DNA of 64,000 nt from Candidatus Gastranaerophilales bacterium. Its GTDB lineage: Bacteria > Cyanobacteriota > Vampirovibrionia > Gastranaerophilales > Gastranaerophilaceae. The first letter of the stretch is position 1; every line of letters starts with the position of its first letter. A program made the translations under genes and the position numbers. Location: assembly GCA_910587055.1 (NCBI GenBank), contig CAJUKY010000001.1, positions 62,001-126,000 of the forward strand, written 5' to 3'. The notes below the pieces were generated by a model. That model was not told where the DNA came from. It ran no database searches and saw only the letters and a list, made by a program, of their open reading frames with translations. This document shows, piece by piece, positions 26,017-34,185 of this stretch.

Positions 26017-28068
26017 ATGAAAAAAAACAAAAAAACAATTGTATTATATCTTGCATTATGCCTTACGGCATTTAATTTAAGTGCAAACAATATCTGCAGC
26101 GCCCAGATGACGGAAGAAGCCGGCGAATTGTATAATCAGGCCATAAAATTTGAAAATGAAGAAAGATACGAAGATGCGCTTGATATGATATTAAAAGCTC
26201 TGAATACATCTTATGATGATATTGTTTTAATTACAAAACTCGGAGGTTTGTACGCACATCTTGGCGAATTAAACAAAGCCGCACAGGTTTATACAAAAGC
26301 CATACAATTAAACCCCGAAGATGCTTTTTTGCATATAAGCATTGCAAATATATACGAACAGCAGGGAAAATATGAAGACGCTTTTAATTCTTATTATAAG
26401 GCAATGAATTTATCCCCGAATTACAGATATAATTATTTAAACCTTGCAAATACAAAATATCTTGCAGGGCACTATGAAGAAGCTATTAAATATTACAGAA
26501 TATATCTGCAGGATTACCCCAATTCAATCGAAGCAAGGTGCTCAATTGCAAACAGCTATTTAAATTTAAGGGAATATCAAAAATCAATAGATGAATTTGA
26601 AAAAGCTAAAAATATGAACCTTAAAGGTTTTAAAGATTATGAGAGCCTCGGGCTTGCCTATTTAAGAGACAAGCAGTATTCAAAAGCTAAAGAGATGTTT
26701 TTAAAAGCTGTTGAGATAAACCCTGAAGATTATATGGCATACGGAAATCTTGCAATAGTGCAGACATATTTAAAAGAAAACGAGTCAGCTTTAGAAAATT
26801 ATAAAAAAGCTTTTTCGCTTCATCCGGAGCTTGAAAACTTAAAATTTGATTATGCAAGTTTGCTTGCTTCAACCGGAAAAAATGATGAAGCAATAAAAGC
26901 GTATCAGGAATATATTAAAGCATACCCCGAAGATTCAAATGCTTACTTAAACCTTGGTATTTTATACCAAAATACCAATAACCCGAAATATGCAATTGCA
27001 GTACTGCAGGAAGGGGTTAAAAAATCCCAGAGCAATGCTCAAAATAAAACCATAAAAAATGAGCTTGCAAAAAGTTACTATCAAAACGGTGAATTTTCAA
27101 AGGCAATAAGCATATATGATTCAATTCTTCTTATTGAGCCGGATAATTTAAGGGCGCTTTTTAACAAAGGGTTATCCCTGACAGGAGAAAAGAAATTTAT
27201 TGAGGCGGACAGAATCTTTAAAAAGGTAAGTGCTGCAAACCCTGTTGAGCTTCAGAAATACGGCATTACACAGCTTGATATCAAAAAAAGCATTTCAGGT
27301 AATATGATAGCACAGGCAAATTATCTTAAAGACAGAAAAGAATTTGAAAAAGCAAAAGATATGTATTCAAAAGCAATTGCGGAAGACAATCAAAATACGG
27401 ATGCATATTTAGGGCTGGCTTCAGCCTATGAGAGCCTTGATAACAATGAAAAAAGCACGGAAGCTTATAAACAGGCCGCTTCAATTGAACCTGAAAACCT
27501 TGATATTATGCTGAAATACGGCGAAAGTTTATCAAGAAATAATCAGGATACAGAGGCTCAAAATACGTTTAAGAAAATTCTGGAAACAGATGGAACATAT
27601 TATGAAGCAAGAATTGCGCTTGCAGACAATTACTCAAAGGTAAAAAATTATAAAGATGCTCTCGGCGAGTACCTTAAGGCTCTTGAAAACAACAGCGGCG
27701 ATGACGGGCTTTATATAAAAATAGGAAACACTTATAAGTATTTAAATGAAGGGGAGAATGCCATAACTTATTATACAAAAGCGCTTGAAATCAACCCCGA
27801 TAATGAAAATGCTTATTTTAACGCAGGTCTTGTAAGATACGATTTAAATGATTTAAATAAAGCAATTGAAGACTTTAAAAAAGCAATAGAATTAAAGAAA
27901 GATTTTGCCTTTGCTTTCTGGGCGCTCGGGGCATGTTACGAAAAGCAGGATAAACCTGATGATGCTATTTATAATTATGAAAAATTTATAGAATTTTCAA
28001 AAGATAAAGAGCTTATAAAATCCACAAAAGAAAAAATCCGTAATTTATACAGCAGCCTGACATATTAA
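26017..28068 (+). CDS. secreted TPR-repeat protein
   Basis: A 683-residue protein with an N-terminal signal peptide (hydrophobic residues about 9-26, cleavage near CSA-QM) and about 15-17 tetratricopeptide repeats across the rest, with typical W-x-LG-x-Y and A-x-x-x-F-x-x-AI-x-x-x-P patterns (for example AFLHISIANIYEQQGKYEDA). Such superhelical scaffolds assemble protein complexes. Export plus the pilT operon position suggest a periplasmic role in envelope or pilus assembly. It lies 5 bp from both recO and the downstream lipoprotein. Confidence 0.88.
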   Translation: MKKNKKTIVLYLALCLTAFNLSANNICSAQMTEEAGELYNQAIKFENEERYEDALDMILKALNTSYDDIVLITKLGGLYAHLGELNKAAQVYTKAIQLNPEDAFLHISIANIYEQQGKYEDAFNSYYKAMNLSPNYRYNYLNLANTKYLAGHYEEAIKYYRIYLQDYPNSIEARCSIANSYLNLREYQKSIDEFEKAKNMNLKGFKDYESLGLAYLRDKQYSKAKEMFLKAVEINPEDYMAYGNLAIVQTYLKENESALENYKKAFSLHPELENLKFDYASLLASTGKNDEAIKAYQEYIKAYPEDSNAYLNLGILYQNTNNPKYAIAVLQEGVKKSQSNAQNKTIKNELAKSYYQNGEFSKAISIYDSILLIEPDNLRALFNKGLSLTGEKKFIEADRIFKKVSAANPVELQKYGITQLDIKKSISGNMIAQANYLKDRKEFEKAKDMYSKAIAEDNQNTDAYLGLASAYESLDNNEKSTEAYKQAASIEPENLDIMLKYGESLSRNNQDTEAQNTFKKILETDGTYYEARIALADNYSKVKNYKDALGEYLKALENNSGDDGLYIKIGNTYKYLNEGENAITYYTKALEINPDNENAYFNAGLVRYDLNDLNKAIEDFKKAIELKKDFAFAFWALGACYEKQDKPDDAIYNYEKFIEFSKDKELIKSTKEKIRNLYSSLTY

Positions 28069-28073
28069 AATTT

Positions 28074-28481
28074 ATGAAGAAAATTTTACTTATTTTAATA
28101 TTATTACTCTGCTCATTCACATTGACAGGGTGCGACAAAGAAAAACCGGGGATTTTATTTTCTTCAACCCCCTTTTCAAAGGAGCTGGGGTATAAAGAGC
28201 AGAGCGTTTATAAAAAGGGTGATAAAATATATTACCTTTTATATAATCCGAAAGACTTTAAAACAAGGCTCTTAAAGGTGCAGGTATTCAGAAAAGATGC
28301 AGGTGCCGATGAATTTTTAGGATATGAATATCTTTATAACCAAACGGTAGAATTAAAAGACAGAAAATTTTACACTGATTATTTTATAATAAACCGCGCG
28401 GGATTTTATATTTTTCAGGCATTTGAATTTACAAATACCATAAAACCTGTGATAATAGGGATTGTAAAGGTAGAAGATTAA
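28074..28481 (+). CDS. putative lipoprotein
   Basis: A 135-residue protein with a lipoprotein signal peptide: hydrophobic LLILILLLCSFTLTGC with the lipobox LTGC placing the lipidated Cys at residue 20. The mature 115 residues are predicted mostly beta (VYKKGDKIYYLLYNPK, YTDYFIINRAGFYIFQAF), like a small immunoglobulin-type or lipocalin-type domain. No family is recognised. It lies 5 bp after the TPR gene, so the two exported products may work together. Confidence 0.8.
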   Translation: MKKILLILILLLCSFTLTGCDKEKPGILFSSTPFSKELGYKEQSVYKKGDKIYYLLYNPKDFKTRLLKVQVFRKDAGADEFLGYEYLYNQTVELKDRKFYTDYFIINRAGFYIFQAFEFTNTIKPVIIGIVKVED

Positions 28482-28490
28482 GTTTTTTCA

Positions 28491-28928
28491 ATGAATATAT
28501 TAAAAAACAGTTTTGAAGATTTAATTTTATATATTAAGAATAAGCTTTTTTCTTCAAAATATATTGTAAAGGGAAAATGCAAACAATGCGGGCAGTGCTG
28601 TTCCTGTATACTTTTTTCTGATGAAAACGGCTACATAAAAGACGAGGAAGGATTTTTAGAACTTCAAAGAAGAAACAGACGTTACAGGCATTTTACAATT
28701 AACGGCAAAGTAGAAGATAAAAATAACTCGTTTTTTGACGGCGCTTTAATGTTCAAATGCAAGTCTTTAGGAGAAGACGGCAGGTGCACAAGATATTTTT
28801 TCCGTTCGCTGTATTGCAGAGATTACCCTTCAATAAATTCAACATTCATTTATAACGGGGGTGAAACACTTGACGGATGCGGATATTACTTTGATACGGA
28901 TAAAAAATTCAGTGAATATTTAAAATAG
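28491..28928 (+). CDS. YkgJ-family CxxCxxCC metal-cluster protein
   Basis: A 145-residue protein with eight or more cysteines in the arrangement of the YkgJ/UPF0153 family: CKQCGQCCSC near residues 26-35, then CKSLGEDGRC and CRDYPS. The family is annotated as zinc- or iron-binding, with an unknown reaction. Here a 25-residue N-terminal extension precedes the first cysteine. It is the last gene of the pilT operon, 9 bp after the lipoprotein gene. Confidence 0.82.
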   Translation: MNILKNSFEDLILYIKNKLFSSKYIVKGKCKQCGQCCSCILFSDENGYIKDEEGFLELQRRNRRYRHFTINGKVEDKNNSFFDGALMFKCKSLGEDGRCTRYFFRSLYCRDYPSINSTFIYNGGETLDGCGYYFDTDKKFSEYLK

Positions 28929-28942
28929 CACCCTTGCAATAA

Positions 28943-28963
28943 CATAAGTCCCTGCCACTTATG
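28943..28963. other. small hairpin between convergent genes
   Basis: CATAAGT and ACTTATG form a 7-bp stem around a 7-nt loop between the YkgJ stop and the LptD-like stop. No T-run follows on either strand, so it is at most a weak or rho-assisted terminator. Confidence 0.3.
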
Positions 28964-28983
28964 CAAAAACCCGAAACAAGATA

Positions 28984-30909
28984 TTAAAGATTTTCAGGTA
29001 CTTTTACTTTTCTGTATTGCATATTATCGTTAAATAAAGAAGGCTTCTTTTGAAGCTTATCGGGGTCTTTAATTGTCATCTTTTCAAAATCAATTTTTGC
29101 ATTATCAGTGCCTAAAAGAAACATGAAATCAAAATGGGCATTATGCCTTATTGTATCAAAAGAAAATGACACTTTGATATCCTCGGGGCCTGCTATTGCA
29201 TAAAAACTGTTTTCCGTCATTAAATCCCCGTCACTATTATCCTTTAAGGGTGAAATAACCCCTCTGTAGCCTACAGATAAATATTTACAAAGTTTCAAAC
29301 TTTCATTAATATTAATTGAAGATTTACCATATGTGTATTCATCAAAATAAAAAGGACTTTTACCATGAAATCCGCCTACAAGATAACTAATACTGGATTT
29401 CCAATTTTTTACCCTTGAAGACACTACAGGACCGCCTCTAACCAGTGCGGTTGTTTCGCCCGTACCGTAGACTGTAGCCATAGACTGCCCGAGAACACCA
29501 AGGCCTAAATACATATCCTGTTCTTCGTTTGACATAGAAAATAAATTCTTATTCAATTCATTTTGCCATCTAAAACGCATAGTGCCGTAATTGTTGCTTT
29601 CCTGATGCTTTTTAAGATAATCCGATACATAGCCTGCTGTTATTCTGTGTCTGAATGTTGCGTTTATATCTCTAACGGGATAACTGTCATCAAAAACCAG
29701 TTGAGCCAGATGTCCCGCTCTTTTACCTCCCATAAACCATTCATCTTTGTAAGAATGGCGCGCAACTTCGGCATAGAGATTATCTTTAAATCTGTATTCA
29801 CCGTCTAAAATTAAATTTTCACTGCTTGTTGCCCAGGCGCCGTCCAATCTTAACCTTTTTGTTTTTAAAGATGCAAGCGCACCTATTCCAAGTTCATCAT
29901 CATAAACAATTGCGGGGGATAGCTTTAAATTAGCCCCTGTCGGAAGTTTAAAAATATGCCCCACGCCGAAATACTGCCCAAAATCATTTATGGAACCCAT
30001 GTCTACCGGAATGCTCGCCTCAACATAGTTTAATTCTTTATCCGAAAATAATTCCACCGTATTTAAGGTAACAATTTTTAACCTTTTATAATACAAATCC
30101 GAATTCTTTAAAATTAAGCTGTCATGGTCTTTTTCAGATTTTACTATAATTTCTTTTGTTTTTATTCTGTATGGCGAAAGTCTTCTTTTTTTGTCATCAA
30201 AAGAAACGTTATCATCCATAATCAGCATATCTTCGTAAGAATCAAAACCCGAAGATTTAAGCTTCATATCAAGTTTTCTTGCAAGCTCGATATCGCCGTT
30301 TACGGCTTCAATTCTATCCGTGTAGGCATATGCTTCGGGTGCTTTCATTTTAACAAGCGTGCCAAAAGAGGCCGTAACGGCATCCATAAGGGCATTTTCT
30401 TCATTGAGGTCTATTGCCATATATTCGCCGTCAACTTTATTGCCGTTTTGGGTCAAAACAACATTGTCATAAAGTTTGATAATATTTAAGCTTCTGTCGT
30501 AAATCGCTCTGTCTGCCGTTACAACAGTACCGTTTGCAGACGTTATAACAACATCACCGGTTGCTATAAGCTCACCCGTTTCATCAAAATATTCAAGCTT
30601 TTTACTGTCTATTGAAATATCGCTCTTTTTTTCTTCCGCCGGAGAAATATTTGCCGCATTTGATGCTTCCCTTATTCTTTTTAAAATAAATTCATCAACA
30701 GGGTTTGGAATTCTAAACTCTTCTTTTTCAATAACAGAGCTAAAGCGGGCATTATCAACGGTTTCACCGTTTTTTTTCGGAATAACGGTATCTGCTTCCA
30801 CAATTTCATAGCAAGAAGCGGAATTTGAAGCAGCAAAAATCAATACCGCAAAAACAAGGAGAATGCGTTTTGATAAAGAAATTTTTCTTATAAAAAATTT
30901 ATTGTTAAT
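28984..30909 (-). CDS. lptD: LptD/OstA-like LPS assembly outer-membrane protein
   Basis: A protein with an N-terminal OstA/LptA-like beta-jellyroll (DSKKLEYFDETGELIATGDV through NGTVVTADRAIYD, about residues 55-150) and a C-terminal beta-barrel of alternating strands, the layout of LptD, which inserts LPS into the outer leaflet. It is short (619-641 residues) beside E. coli LptD (784). The first standard start, TTG at 30843, falls inside an obvious signal peptide core (KRILLVFAVLIFAASNSAS). Extending the frame upstream finds no ATG, GTG or TTG, but an ATT codon at 30907-30909 lies 9 nt after GGGGAG and would give a complete signal peptide. The coordinates use that start, which is uncertain. 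Confidence 0.72.
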   Translation of the reverse strand: MNNKFFIRKISLSKRILLVFAVLIFAASNSASCYEIVEADTVIPKKNGETVDNARFSSVIEKEEFRIPNPVDEFILKRIREASNAANISPAEEKKSDISIDSKKLEYFDETGELIATGDVVITSANGTVVTADRAIYDRSLNIIKLYDNVVLTQNGNKVDGEYMAIDLNEENALMDAVTASFGTLVKMKAPEAYAYTDRIEAVNGDIELARKLDMKLKSSGFDSYEDMLIMDDNVSFDDKKRRLSPYRIKTKEIIVKSEKDHDSLILKNSDLYYKRLKIVTLNTVELFSDKELNYVEASIPVDMGSINDFGQYFGVGHIFKLPTGANLKLSPAIVYDDELGIGALASLKTKRLRLDGAWATSSENLILDGEYRFKDNLYAEVARHSYKDEWFMGGKRAGHLAQLVFDDSYPVRDINATFRHRITAGYVSDYLKKHQESNNYGTMRFRWQNELNKNLFSMSNEEQDMYLGLGVLGQSMATVYGTGETTALVRGGPVVSSRVKNWKSSISYLVGGFHGKSPFYFDEYTYGKSSININESLKLCKYLSVGYRGVISPLKDNSDGDLMTENSFYAIAGPEDIKVSFSFDTIRHNAHFDFMFLLGTDNAKIDFEKMTIKDPDKLQKKPSLFNDNMQYRKVKVPENL

Positions 30910-31015
30910 TTTTTGTCTCTCCCCTTGTAATATTTAAAATGCAGGCATGGCATCCATAAAATCATTTTACATCAAAATATCATAAAAATTCATGCTAATT
31001 TATAGCCATTATTAG

Positions 31016-32158
31016 CTATCTTGGTATGTAATTCAAAGGATTGGTTGTAGCACCGTTTCTTCTTACCTCAAAATGCAGATGCGGCCCGGTTGAATACCCC
31101 GTTGTTCCTATGTTTGCAATAACCTGCCCCCTGTATACGGAAGCCCCTTTTGCCACACGGTAGCTTGAAAGGTGTGCATAGAGAGTTGTTGTAGGAACAC
31201 CATTTACCTTACCATGGTCTATAATTACAACTTTGCCGTATCCGCCGTACCAGCCCGTAAAAATAACCTTGCCGGAATTTGCAGCCTTAACATTCGCACC
31301 GTACGGAGCCCCGATATCCACACCTGAATGGAAAATCGGCCTTTTAAAGATAGGGTGAATTCTTGAACCGTAGGGTGAAGTTATAGGCCCGCCCACAGGT
31401 CTTAAGAAGCTGCCGGATGTAGTAATGGTTGTGGTTTTTGCGCTTTTACTTACCGTTTTATTAATCATATCCTCAATCTGTTTAGACTGGCGGGCAAGCT
31501 CTCTTTCGGATTTTTCCCAGGTTGCACGGTCAGTTTTCAATTTATGAATCATTTTTTCATTGCGCGAAATTGCGCTTTGAATATTCTTTTGCTGGCGATT
31601 CATGGTTTCAATTGAGGTTTTAAGCTCGTTTTTCTGGCTTTCGAGACGCTTTGTCAGCTCCCTTATACGCCTTGTGCGCTCCTGAGTTGCGGCAATTTTC
31701 TGCCTGTCTATATCCATTACGATATTTTCAAAATAAATTCTGTCCAGAAAATCGTTGACGTTCTTTGCAGAAAGCAAAAATTCAACATAATTTTTTCTTT
31801 TGGTTTTAAAAATCTGGTTAATGCGCTTGTTTGTAGCATACTGCTGGGCTCTGTAGTTTCGAAGAGCATTCTCCAGCTGTATTTGCAGGGTATAAAGTTC
31901 TTCCTGCGCATTTTTATACTGCTGTTTGTTGTAATAAAGCCCCTGTTCTGTCTGCTCAAGCCTTTTCTGGTTTCTGTACAGCTTGTTTGTTTCGATTTTT
32001 TCAAGAAGTTTTAATTTATGAATTTCTTTCTTTACCTGTGCGCGTTTCTGCTCAATCTGGTGCTTTGATGAATTTGCAGCAAAAACTGCCGTGTTCTGTA
32101 AAAGCAGAGCACAAGCACAAAGCAGGCATATTATTAATTTTTGTATCTTTTTATTCAT
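31016..32158 (-). CDS. EnvC/NlpD-like M23-domain murein hydrolase or activator
   Basis: A 380-residue secreted protein. Signal peptide (residues 1-28, ending VFA-AN), then a long coiled coil (about 30-235) of Lys/Glu/Gln-rich heptads, then a C-terminal LytM/M23 domain (about 250-380). The zinc-site motifs are intact: HSGVDIGAPYG and GPHLHFEVR, with YAHLSSY between. With all ligands present it may be an active endopeptidase rather than only an amidase activator like EnvC. The coiled coil suggests docking to a division or envelope complex. It lies between the tiny membrane protein and the LptD-like gene on the same strand. Confidence 0.88.
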   Translation of the reverse strand: MNKKIQKLIICLLCACALLLQNTAVFAANSSKHQIEQKRAQVKKEIHKLKLLEKIETNKLYRNQKRLEQTEQGLYYNKQQYKNAQEELYTLQIQLENALRNYRAQQYATNKRINQIFKTKRKNYVEFLLSAKNVNDFLDRIYFENIVMDIDRQKIAATQERTRRIRELTKRLESQKNELKTSIETMNRQQKNIQSAISRNEKMIHKLKTDRATWEKSERELARQSKQIEDMINKTVSKSAKTTTITTSGSFLRPVGGPITSPYGSRIHPIFKRPIFHSGVDIGAPYGANVKAANSGKVIFTGWYGGYGKVVIIDHGKVNGVPTTTLYAHLSSYRVAKGASVYRGQVIANIGTTGYSTGPHLHFEVRRNGATTNPLNYIPR

Positions 32159-32195
32159 AAACTGTTATAATTAAGTATATTCAAAGGCTGCAAAA

Positions 32196-32303
32196 CTATT
32201 TTGCAAGAAGCGGTAAAACCATCGTCAGGCCTATCATCCAGGCCGCAACGGTAACTACAAGAATACCCACTATTATTCTTCTGTTTCTTCTGAAAAATTC
32301 CAT
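32196..32303 (-). CDS. 35-residue single-span membrane protein
   Basis: A short complete frame starting MEFFRRNRRIIVGILVVTVA and ending LPLLAK. A basic N-terminus precedes one hydrophobic span (about residues 10-32), the layout of small inner-membrane proteins. It fills an otherwise unexplained 227-bp gap between two same-strand genes. The ribosome site is weak (TTGGGA about 9 nt before the ATG). It could also be a remnant of a longer membrane-anchored protein. No family is assigned. Confidence 0.5.
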   Translation of the reverse strand: MEFFRRNRRIIVGILVVTVAAWMIGLTMVLPLLAK

Positions 32304-32385
32304 AATTTTATCCCAATTTATCTGCTTAATAATATATTACCCGAAAAATACAACGCTTGCAAACAAGTTAATAACGCTTGATATA

Positions 32386-34107
32386 TCAGCGTTTGCACCC
32401 TGCATCTTCAAAATCCGTTTTTCCGTCAAAATTATTGTCAATCCCGTCATAGCAAGAATTTCCGCTCTCAAAACTTTCCGCTCTCGGAATAAATTTTAAA
32501 TACTTATTATCAATCGAATGATATAGTTTTAAAAAATAATCCCTGTAAAAGCCTGCTATTTCAGGGCTTTTAAAAATCAGCACATTTTCATCATTCTTCT
32601 TCATACCGGAATTTGAAAAATTTGCACTTCCTGTTATGAAAATCTTTCCGTCTATCACCATATTTTTTTCATGGTCTTTTCCGCCCCAGTTTTCAACCTT
32701 TACATGCACACCCGATGCCCTTAACTGCTTAACCCGCTCTCTCATTGCATTTGCGCCGACAGCATCGTATATTATTTTCACGTTAACACCCCTGCTTTTA
32801 GCTCCTATCAAGGCTTCTATGATTTCCTTATTTGTAAGATAGAAGATACTGATGAATATTTCTTGCTTTGCGCGTTTGATAAGAGGTAAAATCCCTTCAT
32901 AGAGTGCATTTCCCATTGGCGAAAAATAAATATCAAGGGTTCCGCCAGAATCAAGCGGCATATTTTTAGAGGTGTTATTTCCTTTTGCAGACTGGAATTT
33001 ACCCCCATACATATCATTAAATTCCTGCGTAAAAACGGCTGCTATAGAGGGGTTATCCGTCAAAACCACCGTATTTGCGTTATATCCGCCGCAGCCTGAA
33101 GCTGAAATATTCATTGTACCTGTAATTACAGCTTTTTTATCAAAGATAAAAAATTTATTGTGCATAAAAGGAGTCTTAAAATCAGATATGGCTTGAAAAT
33201 TTGAAATCAATTTTGTTGTATCCCTGTAAACAAAAGTGTTATCAGGTTTTGAATCTACGACTCCCCTTACTGTGACACCCCTGCTTTTGGCTTCTATCAA
33301 GGCTTTAAAGATTTCATCCTGCCCTTCAAAGCCGTAGAGTGCAAAATCTATTGAATTTTGAGCGTTTTTAATGTTATCCAGAATTACCCTGCAAGCTTGA
33401 GTTTTACAGGTATTTGACGGCTTGTTAAAGGTATTAGGGTTTATTAAAAAAATTGTAACGCTGCCAAACTTGCGTACGGGAGAGTCTGTATACGCCTGCG
33501 TTTTCAGCTTTGTATTATGTTGAAACTCTTGATTTTGCTTATCTTTTTCAAAATCCCGCTTTTCATCTTTTGAACAAGTTTTGGAATAAAATTCAGCATT
33601 TTTCTTTAACTTTTTTAAATTTTCAAAAGTTTTGTACGGATTAAAATTTTTACTGCGCGACTTGCTTTCATATGCGAAAGCCAAACCTTCTTCAAGCAAT
33701 ATAATACCGAAATCTTTGTTATCTTTAGTTAAAATTTCCGCAAAACGGTAATAATAGCGCGGTTTATAGGGTACGGGCGGATTTTTAAAAGAAATTTCTT
33801 TGCCTTCAAGTTTTTCTTTTGTAAAATTTTTTGCCGCCTCCCCGAGCGAAAGTGCCTCACACACTGTAATATCATATCTTTCAGCGTATTCTTTAATTTT
33901 GGAATTATATTTAGCGGGAAAAGTGTTTACATTCTTAACATAAAAAAGTTCGTCTTTGTCTTTCGCGCCGTTTTTATTTAAATCTATATAAAATTTATCC
34001 CCTTCAATAACCTCTAAAACCCTGTAATATTGAGTATTTTTATGCTCCAGAACAACAAAAATCAAGGAGGATAATATTATTATAAAAACTGCCAAAAATC
34101 TTTTCAT
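32386..34107 (-). CDS. secreted thermonuclease-like plus tandem PLD-domain protein
   Basis: A 573-residue fusion. An N-terminal hydrophobic anchor (3-20) is followed by a thermonuclease/SNase-like domain (about 27-150: YYRVLEVIEGDKFYIDLN, then LGEAAKNFTKEKLEGKEI and RFAEILTKDNKDFGIILLEE). Two phospholipase D-type phosphodiesterase domains follow, with HNKFFIFDKKAVITGTMN (near 328) and DHEKNMVIDGKIFITGSANF (near 490), each an HxKx4D-type motif. The tail holds DGIDNNFDGKTDFEDAGC, an Asp-rich possible calcium loop. The SNase catalytic arginines are not clearly preserved, so the PLD pair is the better candidate active site (nuclease or phosphodiesterase). Exported. Confidence 0.83.
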   Translation of the reverse strand: MKRFLAVFIIILSSLIFVVLEHKNTQYYRVLEVIEGDKFYIDLNKNGAKDKDELFYVKNVNTFPAKYNSKIKEYAERYDITVCEALSLGEAAKNFTKEKLEGKEISFKNPPVPYKPRYYYRFAEILTKDNKDFGIILLEEGLAFAYESKSRSKNFNPYKTFENLKKLKKNAEFYSKTCSKDEKRDFEKDKQNQEFQHNTKLKTQAYTDSPVRKFGSVTIFLINPNTFNKPSNTCKTQACRVILDNIKNAQNSIDFALYGFEGQDEIFKALIEAKSRGVTVRGVVDSKPDNTFVYRDTTKLISNFQAISDFKTPFMHNKFFIFDKKAVITGTMNISASGCGGYNANTVVLTDNPSIAAVFTQEFNDMYGGKFQSAKGNNTSKNMPLDSGGTLDIYFSPMGNALYEGILPLIKRAKQEIFISIFYLTNKEIIEALIGAKSRGVNVKIIYDAVGANAMRERVKQLRASGVHVKVENWGGKDHEKNMVIDGKIFITGSANFSNSGMKKNDENVLIFKSPEIAGFYRDYFLKLYHSIDNKYLKFIPRAESFESGNSCYDGIDNNFDGKTDFEDAGCKR

Positions 34108-34123
34108 AACAGGATTATACGAT

Positions 34124-34157
34124 AAAAAAAGGTGCTGAGGTTACAAGAACAGCACCT
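34124..34157 (-). terminator. terminator after prepilin B
   Basis: On the minus strand a 7-bp stem AGGTGCT/AGCACCT is followed by T7 (plus 34124-34130). It lies downstream of the glycine-rich prepilin B stop and before the SNase-PLD gene. Confidence 0.8.
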
Positions 34158-34185
34158 GAAAAAAGTTGTTTAGTCGTAAAATTTA

